From: Niabella drilacis
GTDB lineage: Bacteria > Bacteroidota > Bacteroidia > Chitinophagales > Chitinophagaceae
Length of the DNA stretch: 64,000 nucleotides
Reading direction: 5' to 3'
NCBI RefSeq assembly: GCF_900101395.1
Contig: NZ_FMZO01000016.1
Span: 1 to 64,000 of the forward strand
The notes beneath the pieces were generated by a model. It did not search any database. It was not told where the DNA came from and saw only the letters and a program-made list of their open reading frames with translations. The position numbers were made by a program, and so were the translations under genes. Of this stretch, positions 1-7,103 are shown in pieces (position 1 is the stretch's first letter; each line of letters opens with the position of its first letter).

Positions 1-101
1 GAAATAGTAAACTCCATAGATGGCCGGTTCCCGTAAAAACGGAATGGGGCCTGGAGGGCAAAGAATGGTTGTCCCAGTTTGACCAGGAATTTATCCGGTA
101 A
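1..101 (+). CDS. C-terminal end of an unidentified protein (truncated by window edge)
   Basis: An open frame enters from the left edge (codons in phase from base 3) and ends at a TAA at 99-101, giving about 32 residues ending in EWLSQFDQEFIR. The composition, rich in W, K, E and P, looks like a genuine protein C-terminus, and a good intrinsic terminator follows 23 bases later on the same strand. The fragment is too short to assign a family, so no function is proposed. Confidence 0.6.
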   Translation, partial: NSKLHRWPVPVKTEWGLEGKEWLSQFDQEFIR

Positions 102-123
102 AATAAAGAAAAGGATTAAAGGA

Positions 124-163
124 AAGAAGCCGTCTCTTACAACAGGGACGGCTTCTTCTTTTT
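124..163 (+). terminator. Rho-independent terminator after the left-edge gene
   Basis: A perfect 11-bp inverted repeat (AAGAAGCCGTC at 124-134 and its complement at 147-157) with a 12-base loop is followed by a T-rich run (TTCTTCTTTTT). It sits 23 bases after the stop codon of the truncated gene and is oriented for it. Confidence 0.85.
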
Positions 164-238
164 AGGTGTTGTGCGATGGGTTTATAACAGCCGCCTTATA
201 ATGAACCGGAATCAATTTTATTAAAATGCGTAATTACT

Positions 239-297
239 AGTGGTTTGTGAGGACACAAACCACGGCCCACGCCACGGTCAGTGTCCTCACTGACCGA
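239..297. repeat. REP-like double hairpin with complementary loops
   Basis: Two adjacent hairpins: 240-263 (10-bp stem GTGGTTTGTG, loop AGGA) and 275-296 (9-bp stem CGGTCAGTG, loop TCCT). The two tetraloops are exact complements, and the 10-mers spanning each loop (247-256 and 281-290) are reverse complements of each other. The pair lies just beyond the 3' end of the leftward aminoacylase gene, a usual place for REP/BIME-type elements, and could also act as its transcript end. Only one copy is visible in this window. Confidence 0.6.
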
Positions 298-328
298 GAA
301 AAGAAATAATTTTGATGCCGGCTTATTA

Positions 329-1903
329 TTACAGGCCGTTGCGAAGCGTTTTTCCGTTTCTTTCCCCCGTATGCCGCCCCCGGTCCACGGTAACTTTCCC
401 ATTCACCAGCACATAGGCAAACCCGGTGGAGTAGGCATGGGGTTTTTCAAAAGTAGCGAGGTCCTGTACTTTTTCGGGGTCAAAGATCACAATGTCGGCC
501 GCCATGCCTTCCTTGAGCAGGCCGCGGTCCGCAAGGTGGAATTTTTGAGCCGGCAGGGAGGTCATCCGGCGGATGGCTTCTTCCAGTGAAAGGACTTTTT
601 CTTCGCGTACGTAGCGGGCCAGTACCCGGGCGTTGGTACCATAGCCGCGCGGATGGGGCATTCCCTCGTTCATGATGCGGATGGAAGCATCGCTGGCGAA
701 CATATCAAAGGGGTATTTCATGATGTATTGTACATCTCCTTCGCTCATGCCGTGGAAAACAGCGCCGGCGCCTCCGTTCATCATAAGATCAATCACCGTA
801 AGCGCTTCTTCCCGTGCTTTGTGTTTACGACCTTTCATCAGGTTGATCTGTTCAATACTTTTACCGTTATAGCTGGTATCCGGCTTATAGTAAGCTACTA
901 CTGCATAGCTGAAGTGCTTTAGTTTCCGTTGTTTCAGGCTTTTGAGCATATCTTCAACAACATATTTGCGGATGTCGGGGCGTTGCAGGCGCGCACGGAT
1001 GCTGTCCTGCCCGTCGGCCAGTACATCGCTGGGCAACAACGTACTGATGGAGGTGCTGCTGGCCGTATAAGGGTATTGATCAATGGTAACATCAATGCCT
1101 TCCCTGCGGGCAGTTTCGATCATGGCTACGGTCTCTTTGCTCCGGCCCCAGTTTTGCTGCCCGCTGAGCTTGAAGTGAGAGATCTCTACGGGGATCTTTG
1201 CTGCCCGCCCGATTTGCAGCGCTTCGCGGATGGCATCGGCTACGTTATTGCCTTCGCTGCGCATATGTGTGGCATAAACGCCATTGTATTGTGCGGCGAT
1301 CCTGGCCAGTGCAATAATTTCATCCGGCTGGGCATAAGTACCGGGAATATAGATAAGACCGGTAGAAAGGCCAGCCGCGCCGTCTTTCATCGCCTGCAGG
1401 GTAAACTGCTCCATTTTTTTCAGCTCCACCGCAGAAGGCGCCCGGTTGGCCCGGCCCAAAACAGCCTTCCGTACATCATTATGACCAATAAGGGAGGCTA
1501 CATTGATGGAAAGTTTTAAAGAATCGAGCCAGCTAAAGTACCGGCCAATGTTTAGGTTGGAGGCACCACAGTTTCCCGCAACCACCGTGGTAACGCCGTC
1601 GTAGATAAAACTCTGTGCCAGCGGGTCCTTATCTTCATCCCCTTCAATATGGGTATGTACATCAATAAACCCGGGAGCTACTATAAGACCACCGGCATTA
1701 ATAATGGTGGAACTGTTATAAGACAGGTTTTTGCCAATAGCCAGGATCCTTCCGTTTGCAACGGCAATATCACCATAAAACCAGTTGTTGCCGGTTCCGT
1801 TGATGATCCTTCCATTCCGGATCAGCACATCGCAGGAGGGCTGCGCCCATGCCTGTAGTGCAGCCAATAAGCAGACTGCCAGCAGTGGTAGTTTGTTAAA
1901 CAT
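329..1903 (-). CDS. Secreted D-aminoacylase-type amidohydrolase
   Basis: Amidohydrolase-superfamily enzyme of the N-acyl-D-amino-acid deacylase type, expected to hydrolyse N-acyl-D-amino acids or related amides with one or two metal ions. The chosen ATG gives 524 residues beginning with a signal peptide (MFNKLPLLAVCLLAALQAWA), so the protein is probably periplasmic. Visible active-site elements are the HTH metal motif at 83-85, the family Cys in GNCG at 112, His213 (YATHMR), His243 (EISHFK) and Asp405 (FASDAS), in the order known for D-aminoacylase. A longer TTG-started frame reaches 1981 but would bury the signal peptide. The natural substrate cannot be told from sequence; dipeptidase or dihydroorotase-like activity on other cyclic or acyl amides is possible. 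It stands alone, with no same-strand neighbour close by. Confidence 0.87.
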   Translation of the reverse strand: MFNKLPLLAVCLLAALQAWAQPSCDVLIRNGRIINGTGNNWFYGDIAVANGRILAIGKNLSYNSSTIINAGGLIVAPGFIDVHTHIEGDEDKDPLAQSFIYDGVTTVVAGNCGASNLNIGRYFSWLDSLKLSINVASLIGHNDVRKAVLGRANRAPSAVELKKMEQFTLQAMKDGAAGLSTGLIYIPGTYAQPDEIIALARIAAQYNGVYATHMRSEGNNVADAIREALQIGRAAKIPVEISHFKLSGQQNWGRSKETVAMIETARREGIDVTIDQYPYTASSTSISTLLPSDVLADGQDSIRARLQRPDIRKYVVEDMLKSLKQRKLKHFSYAVVAYYKPDTSYNGKSIEQINLMKGRKHKAREEALTVIDLMMNGGAGAVFHGMSEGDVQYIMKYPFDMFASDASIRIMNEGMPHPRGYGTNARVLARYVREEKVLSLEEAIRRMTSLPAQKFHLADRGLLKEGMAADIVIFDPEKVQDLATFEKPHAYSTGFAYVLVNGKVTVDRGRHTGERNGKTLRNGL

Positions 1904-1930
1904 AGGAGGTAAGTTACAAAAAAAGGATGA

Positions 1931-1960
1931 ATGCCACAGAGCCGCTGAAGCGCTGAGTTT
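1931..1960 (+). repeat. Degenerate intergenic word repeat, CACAGAG/CACTGAG family
   Basis: The stretch beginning TGCCACAGAGCC and ending GCTGAG resembles two other intergenic stretches in this window, at 2811-2836 (opposite strand) and 21732-21760. It lies between the D-aminoacylase start and higB. Confidence 0.45.
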
Positions 1961-2042
1961 CATGTGTTGTTTCAGTGGCAAACCATTTCGAAGATCCGGA
2001 ATGGTGCGTAGGGAGGCTAAAATGAAAGCAGGTTGCTATGTA

Positions 2043-2072
2043 ACCAATTTGGTAACGTTTTTCGTATATTTG
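2043..2072 (+). promoter_or_regulatory. Putative higBA promoter (-7 element) and operator
   Basis: TATATTTG at 2065-2072 matches the Bacteroidota -7 consensus TAnnTTTG exactly and ends three bases before the higB ATG. Just upstream, ACCAA-T-TTGGT (2043-2053) is a short palindrome that could bind HigA for autoregulation. No TTG lies at the usual 17-23 base spacing, so the promoter call rests on the -7 motif alone. If it is used, the transcript would be leaderless or nearly so. Confidence 0.4.
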
Positions 2073-2075
2073 TAA

Positions 2076-2393
2076 ATGCGCGTTATTGCGGTAAGGACGT
2101 TAAGAGACTATTGTGCCGGGTTTGTTCAGGCGGAGCAGGCCTTATTATCGTGGTATAAGGAGGCAAGCGCCGCAAATTGGAACAACCCCAACGAATTGAA
2201 GGCGCAATATCGCAGTGCGTCAGTGCTGAATGATAAAAGAGTGGTTTTTAATATTCACGGAAACGCTTACCGGTTATTGGTGGATATTGAGTACCGGCTG
2301 AAAATAGTATTTGTAGTCTGGTTTGGTACGCATAAGCAATATGATAAAATTGATGCAAAAAAAGTAGGTTATGTTAAAGCCGATAAAAAATGA
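2076..2393 (+). CDS. higB: HigB-type mRNA interferase toxin
   Basis: A 105-residue protein of the RelE-like HigB toxin family, a ribosome-associated mRNA endonuclease. Family signatures are the N-terminus MRVIAVRTLRDY, the central NIHGNAYRLLVDIEY strand pair, and FVVWFGTHKQYDKIDA near the C-terminus, which carries the conserved HxxYDKI segment. The length is normal for the family. The stop overlaps the following antitoxin gene by 23 bases, and the toxin-first order is the usual HigBA arrangement. It is inserted between a leftward amidohydrolase and a leftward phospholipase locus, as mobile toxin-antitoxin genes often are. Confidence 0.9.
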   Translation: MRVIAVRTLRDYCAGFVQAEQALLSWYKEASAANWNNPNELKAQYRSASVLNDKRVVFNIHGNAYRLLVDIEYRLKIVFVVWFGTHKQYDKIDAKKVGYVKADKK

Positions 2394-2730
2394 GCAACAG
2401 TATGATAGTGCACTTGGCAGGGCTTATAGGTTGATGCAAAAGGATCTGAAGCCCGATTCTGCAGATTCTGATGAACTGGAGGTACTTTCAGTGTTGATTA
2501 AGGAATACGAAAGTGAACATTTTGCTGTTCCGTCACCTAATCCTCTTGAGGCAATTAAATTCAGGCTGGAGCAAATGAATATGTCTGAAGCAGAACTGTC
2601 CGGGATTCTTGGATATCGCTCCCGGAAATCGGAGATCCTTTCAGGAAAAAGGAAACTGAGTTTATCAATGATCCGGAAACTGAATGAAAAGCTGCAAATT
2701 CCAGCCAGCGTACTCATTCAGGCATATTAA
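2371..2730 (+). CDS. higA: HigA-type antitoxin, helix-turn-helix
   Basis: A 119-residue partner of HigB. The C-terminal half (about residues 62-115) is an XRE/Cro-type helix-turn-helix; MSEAELSGILGYRSRKSEILSGKRKLS matches the DNA-recognition segment of HigA proteins, here with RSRKSEIL at the recognition helix. The acidic N-terminal half should fold onto the toxin. HigA normally neutralises HigB and represses its own operon. The ATG at 2371 lies inside the toxin gene, giving translational coupling. Confidence 0.9.
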   Translation: MLKPIKNEQQYDSALGRAYRLMQKDLKPDSADSDELEVLSVLIKEYESEHFAVPSPNPLEAIKFRLEQMNMSEAELSGILGYRSRKSEILSGKRKLSLSMIRKLNEKLQIPASVLIQAY

Positions 2731-2810
2731 ACTAAGGCAAAGCCATTGCCGGGCGGCACCGAAATATTTTTATACACCGTGATGCCTGACGGCTCAAAAG
2801 GCCTAATAGA

Positions 2811-2836
2811 TCAGTGTTTCTGTGCTTCAGTGGCAT
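2811..2836 (-). repeat. Degenerate intergenic word repeat, CACAGAG/CACTGAG family (reverse copy)
   Basis: Read on the minus strand this begins ATGCCACTGAAG and ends CACAGAAACACTGA. The end is nearly identical to the copy at 21732-21760. It lies just downstream of the phospholipase stop codon. Confidence 0.45.
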
Positions 2837-2843
2837 CCCTCCA

Positions 2844-5381
2844 TCACAAAAGCAGCGGGTCACTGAATGATTCCTTCCCGGTTTCTACTCTCCCGGCAAA
2901 CCGCCGTTCAAACTGCTCATCATTGCGCAATAATACAGAAAAATCATACCACCCAAAATTCTTATCGAGCAAAAGGATGAGGCGCTGGGAGGCTCCGGGA
3001 GCCAGGGTGCGCAACAGGTTCCGCTGCCCGTAGCTGTTATCCTTAACGATGATGGGCTGTGACTGTTCCGAATGGTTCTGAAGCAAGAGCTGCACCTGCC
3101 CGTATTGTTTTCCGCGGGTGACAGTATACCTGCATTCAACAGTGATGCGGGCCCCGGTTGTATGCCCCTTTAGCTCCCGGTAAAAACCATTGGGGCCAAA
3201 GAGTGCCAGGTGGTAGTCTTTCCCCGCAAACCCGCTCAGCGGAATGGGATATGTCAGGGTTTCACCGGCGGCCACTGCAAACGACCAGTTACGGTTGACA
3301 ATGGGCTGGCCATTGGTATCATTATAAGGCAGGTAGGCATATAAGGAGAAGGGGCTGCCCATGGACCGCTCCTTAAAAATAGCAGTACCGGCCTTCAGCA
3401 CCAGCTCAATATGCTGATGGCTGGCATCTACATGTGCATCGGCATATAATTCATAAGGGAGCGCGCTGGACGGCTTTGCCCCTTTTTCCTGTATGAAATA
3501 ATTCCTGGTCTTTTTGAAATCGGAACGGATGGCACGGATGGCTGCTGACTGCAGGGGCGGCACTCCCTCCGGTATGGGGCGGTACCGGGCTTCATCAATA
3601 CGCTGGAGGAAAGCATCCCGTTTCAGGAACTCCGGCTGTTTTACGGTTTCGCCGTTATAAGGGCGGAACACAGAGGAAAGATCACCGCACACGGCCCGGC
3701 GCCATTCGGAAAGATGCGGAAGTGCTAATTTTTTACCGGTTTTGCGGGAGGCGAATTTTTCAATGAACTGGACAACCGAAGTGTGATCAAACACCTGGGA
3801 ATTGACGTATCCCCCGCGCGACCAGGGGCTGGCTACTACAAAGGGCACCCGGTACCCCAGGCCGATGGAGCCCTCCCTGGCGTTGGTCTTGCTTACGCCT
3901 TTCTGACGGATCTCATCGTCGAGGGTCACAAATTCCTTATCTATATTGGTAATGCCGGAAGATACGGCGCCCGTGGCCGGGTTCCGGAAGTCTGGTGCGG
4001 TAAAAGGGGGCACATGATCAAAATACCCGTCGTTCTCATCATAAGTGAGAATGAAAACGGTTTTTTTCCATACTTCTTCGTTGTGTGTGAGAATATCCAG
4101 CACTTCGGAAACATACCAGGCGCCGAACCAGGGCGCGGAAGGGTGGTCTGAAAAATACTGGGGCGCTACCAGCCAGGAAACGGCAGGCAGCTTTCCTTCT
4201 TTTACATCTTTCCGGAAATTGGCCAGTACATCCGATTTGGGCACCTGCATTTTTCTTTTGGTACCATGATCATCGTATTCGATGGTTTCGGTTTCATGAT
4301 AATCGGGGTCAAAGTCGTTGGTGGCAAATGCCTTGTCGTGCAGCGCCTGCTGATCGCTGCTCAATGGTTCTGCCAGTTCCCTGCGACAGCGTTCCAGCTC
4401 GGCCTCATAGCGCTTTTTGCGTTCGCGCAGGCTGTTGAGGGCCCGTTTTATTTTTTGGTCGTCCGGCTGTTCAATAGCTTTCTGCTCCAGCCCGGGCAGT
4501 TCTTTTTCCAAAGCTGCCAGCCGGTTTACGAGGTACTGCTCATACTTGCGGGAGCGGCGTACCCGGTAACGGGTAAACCATTCCAGCGGGTTGTCCGTAA
4601 AATTACTCAGCCAGGCTTCTGCTTCACCTTCAAGACCGGTGGGAAGGCTCAGTTCGTTCTGATACACTTTCCAGGCAATATTATGCTCCTGCAGCAGCTC
4701 CGGAAGTGTCTTCCAGTCGCTTTCCGCACTGTAGTCCGATTCGCTGTTCCGTACCAGTGCAGGGTTGGTGGCCTGCCCGTCCTTGCGGAGCGTGCCCGAC
4801 CAGAAATAGAGCCGGTTGGGTGTAGTGCCGGTAAGGGAAGAGCAGAAATGCTGATCGCAAACCGTAAAGGCATCGGCCAGGGCATAGTTGAAGGGGATAT
4901 CTTCACGGGTATAATAGCCCAGGGTCATGGGCTGCCCTTCAAAGCCTTTATAACCGGTTCTTTTGGCAATGAGCCATTGATCATACTGGCCGTTGTTGCG
5001 GGCATCCACCTGGTCGCCCCAGCTATGTGGAAGGCCGCCCATCCAGGTGATCTTTGTTTGCTGCATATCCAGGCGAAAGGGCAGATAGGACTTCTTTTCT
5101 TTGTCTGTTTGCAGCCAAACAGGATTACCATCGGCCAGTTTTAGCACCCGTGGATCATTAAAGCCCCGTACCCCTTTTAAGGCGCCAAAACAATGGTCGA
5201 AGGAGCGGTTTTCCTGCATCAGCAGCACGATATGTTCTGCGTCTTCAAAGGTGGAGCCCTTGGCCGGGTTAATGGCCATGGCTTTTTGAATGGATGCGGG
5301 AAGCACAGAGAAAACCCCGGCACCACCGGCCAGTAAGCTGGTCTTTTTTAAAAAGTCTCTTCTTGAAAAATCAATTGGCAT
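2844..5381 (-). CDS. Phosphocholine-type phospholipase C, Tat-exported
   Basis: An 845-residue enzyme of the bacterial phosphocholine-specific phospholipase C / AcpA phosphoesterase family, predicted to cleave phosphatidylcholine or sphingomyelin head groups outside the inner membrane. The N-terminus SRRDFLKK with a following hydrophobic stretch is a Tat signal. The catalytic ENRSFDH motif is at 57-63, with Cys in place of the usual Tyr after it (ENRSFDHCFG). TGTTPNRLYFWSGT, LTYDENDGYFDHVPPF and SPWSRGGYVNS are further family blocks. Two C-terminal DUF756-type beta domains occupy roughly 640-835. Around residues 290-350 there is a Lys/Glu-rich coiled-coil insertion. It is the last gene of a leftward series sigma-FecR-SusC-SusD, but a terminator lies between SusD and this gene, so it may have its own promoter as well. 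Confidence 0.9.
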   Translation of the reverse strand: MPIDFSRRDFLKKTSLLAGGAGVFSVLPASIQKAMAINPAKGSTFEDAEHIVLLMQENRSFDHCFGALKGVRGFNDPRVLKLADGNPVWLQTDKEKKSYLPFRLDMQQTKITWMGGLPHSWGDQVDARNNGQYDQWLIAKRTGYKGFEGQPMTLGYYTREDIPFNYALADAFTVCDQHFCSSLTGTTPNRLYFWSGTLRKDGQATNPALVRNSESDYSAESDWKTLPELLQEHNIAWKVYQNELSLPTGLEGEAEAWLSNFTDNPLEWFTRYRVRRSRKYEQYLVNRLAALEKELPGLEQKAIEQPDDQKIKRALNSLRERKKRYEAELERCRRELAEPLSSDQQALHDKAFATNDFDPDYHETETIEYDDHGTKRKMQVPKSDVLANFRKDVKEGKLPAVSWLVAPQYFSDHPSAPWFGAWYVSEVLDILTHNEEVWKKTVFILTYDENDGYFDHVPPFTAPDFRNPATGAVSSGITNIDKEFVTLDDEIRQKGVSKTNAREGSIGLGYRVPFVVASPWSRGGYVNSQVFDHTSVVQFIEKFASRKTGKKLALPHLSEWRRAVCGDLSSVFRPYNGETVKQPEFLKRDAFLQRIDEARYRPIPEGVPPLQSAAIRAIRSDFKKTRNYFIQEKGAKPSSALPYELYADAHVDASHQHIELVLKAGTAIFKERSMGSPFSLYAYLPYNDTNGQPIVNRNWSFAVAAGETLTYPIPLSGFAGKDYHLALFGPNGFYRELKGHTTGARITVECRYTVTRGKQYGQVQLLLQNHSEQSQPIIVKDNSYGQRNLLRTLAPGASQRLILLLDKNFGWYDFSVLLRNDEQFERRFAGRVETGKESFSDPLLL

Positions 5382-5390
5382 GGTTCTAAC

Positions 5391-5445
5391 AGTTTAAAGT
5401 TTAAAGTTCAACATTGCAACGAACATTGAACCTTAAACATTGAAC
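5391..5445. repeat. Degenerate word repeat, TTAAAGTT/TTGAACCTTAAAC family
   Basis: The gap between the SusD and phospholipase genes contains the words AGTTTAAAGTTTAAAG, TTCAACATTG, GAACATTGAACC and TTAAACATTGAAC. Closely similar words occur in the gaps at 26694-26765, 28220-28333 and 30948-31035. Confidence 0.5.
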
Positions 5446-5480
5446 AAAAAAAGGTATGAGCTTTTACACTACTCATACCT
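5445..5480 (-). terminator. Terminator after the SusD gene
   Basis: A 9-bp perfect inverted repeat (AGGTATGAG at 5452-5460, complement at 5472-5480, 11-base loop) is followed on the minus strand by a run of seven T. It lies 33 bases past the SusD stop codon and is oriented to end the sigma/SusCD transcript before the phospholipase gene. Confidence 0.8.
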
Positions 5481-5513
5481 GCAAAATAGCTTTTTATTAA
5501 GAAAGAGGAGTGC

Positions 5514-7067
5514 TTATTTCAGCAGCCACATAACCTGGTTGGCATCGTCGGTACCACCAAATTGCGATTGAATGGCCGCGGCAACATTGGCGCCGTTGTT
5601 ATCCAGCTCCAGCTGCGGGTAAAGCCAGCGGACCGGGAACTTGGTAGCGGGAATATTCCGGTTGGTATTGGAATTTAACACAAATGCCGGATAACCGGTA
5701 CGCCGGTTTTCATACCAGGCATTATAGTCAGAGCCCTGTAAAAAACCTGCCAGGTATTTTTGGGTAATGATCTGTTTGATCTGGTTTTCCGAACTTCCGG
5801 TGAGCACTACAGCGGCCGTTGCCGGGTAAGCGGCAATATAAGGCCCATCCATTGCCATACCATGATTGTAGGCTGCCGGGGTATAATTGGCCAGGAAGTT
5901 CATAGAGCTTTGTATGCCTGCTGCATAGTACGATTGTGCACTGGATCCGGTGATCCAGCCTCTTACAGTGGCTTCTGCCAAAATGAACTGGATATCCCAG
6001 TAATTTAAAAGCCCTACGGGTTCAGCATTGAACAGGTCCTTATAGCGTTTGTTGAACTCACAGAAATTTCCATCATTTCTTGACGATGTGGTGCTGGCAA
6101 ACAGGTCGGAGGCCTCTATACTTACATAGGCATCCCAGTCGGAAGCTAACTTGCCCCCGGTGATCTTTGCCGGGGCAGGTTCTGCATAATAGAACAGCCG
6201 CCGGTCCTGTAAGGCTTTTAGCGGGGTGATCAAGGCACCTCCTACCATCGACTGGCCGGAAAAGGAATTAAGCTGAATGGGTGTGCTGCTCCAGGGATAC
6301 GCGTACCCGGCAGAATTGACATAAGTTACGGCAAAATTATCATCGTAATTGCGCATAAGCGGCCGGTTGGCCACAATATCCTTAAACCGGTTTACCACGT
6401 TCAGGTCCGCATCGCCGGTTTTCTTATACAGCTGCATCAATACATGCAGCTCAAAGCTGTTGGTCAGCCGGCGCCATTTATCCACGCTCCCTTTATAGAT
6501 GAAATCGCCGGAAAAATCAGTACCGGTAGCAAACAGCATATTGGCGCTGTCCAGTTCATTCAGGATGCCAACAAATACCGCTTTCTGGTTATCGTATTTG
6601 GGCTTTATGACGCCCTCGCTTTCGCCTTTAAGCGCATCGGAATAGGGAATATCGCCTACCTGCATAGTGAGCTGGTAAAACTGCCAGGCCCTTATAAAAT
6701 GCGCCAGCGCTGTATAGGAGTTCTTTAAACCGGCAGGTTCATTGGCCGCATAACCAAGCATCGGGGCTATATTGCGCAACACGCTCAGCCGTCCAAAATT
6801 GGTCCGGGCTATTTTATTGTATTGAAGATCTTCCTGCCGCTCCGTCCATAATACGTATTTCGACAACATAAAAGGTCCGCAAAACCCCTTTGTACTGGCA
6901 ATATCATCGGATGTAATGGAGGTAAGCATATTGGTTGCCAGCCAGGGAGCGGTGGATGTGGTGGATTTGTCGGGGTTGTTATTGATGGCATCAAATTTTT
7001 GGGTGCACGATGCCCACAGCATGGCGATGACGGGCATGGCCATTATATATCTCAGCATAATTTTCAT
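5514..7067 (-). CDS. SusD/RagB-like nutrient-binding outer-membrane lipoprotein (SusD_like_2)
   Basis: A 517-residue lipoprotein that caps the SusC channel encoded just upstream and binds its ligand at the cell surface. The start MKIMLRYIMAMPVIAMLWASC gives a lipoprotein signal with the acceptor Cys at the end of LWASC. A second in-frame ATG at 7088 would add seven residues and is less likely. The family block AMQVGDIPYSDALKGE-like segment (TMQVGDIPYSDALKG) and the TPR-type helices fit the SusD_like_2 subgroup, which often accompanies STN-containing SusC proteins. It follows SusC after 36 bases and is followed by a terminator. The ligand is unknown; the neighbouring phospholipase suggests phospholipid products. 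Confidence 0.9.
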   Translation of the reverse strand: MKIMLRYIMAMPVIAMLWASCTQKFDAINNNPDKSTTSTAPWLATNMLTSITSDDIASTKGFCGPFMLSKYVLWTERQEDLQYNKIARTNFGRLSVLRNIAPMLGYAANEPAGLKNSYTALAHFIRAWQFYQLTMQVGDIPYSDALKGESEGVIKPKYDNQKAVFVGILNELDSANMLFATGTDFSGDFIYKGSVDKWRRLTNSFELHVLMQLYKKTGDADLNVVNRFKDIVANRPLMRNYDDNFAVTYVNSAGYAYPWSSTPIQLNSFSGQSMVGGALITPLKALQDRRLFYYAEPAPAKITGGKLASDWDAYVSIEASDLFASTTSSRNDGNFCEFNKRYKDLFNAEPVGLLNYWDIQFILAEATVRGWITGSSAQSYYAAGIQSSMNFLANYTPAAYNHGMAMDGPYIAAYPATAAVVLTGSSENQIKQIITQKYLAGFLQGSDYNAWYENRRTGYPAFVLNSNTNRNIPATKFPVRWLYPQLELDNNGANVAAAIQSQFGGTDDANQVMWLLK

Positions 7068-7103
7068 TTGTGTAATTTTAAAAGTCATACAATCGCATTC
7101 GCT

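Noticed and set aside
1904-1981. TTG-started extension of the D-aminoacylase
   Set aside because: It would place 26 residues before a complete signal peptide and overlaps an intergenic repeat.
4266-5144. 292-codon open frame antisense to the phospholipase C
   Set aside because: Opposite conserved catalytic sequence of a well-recognised enzyme; no independent support.
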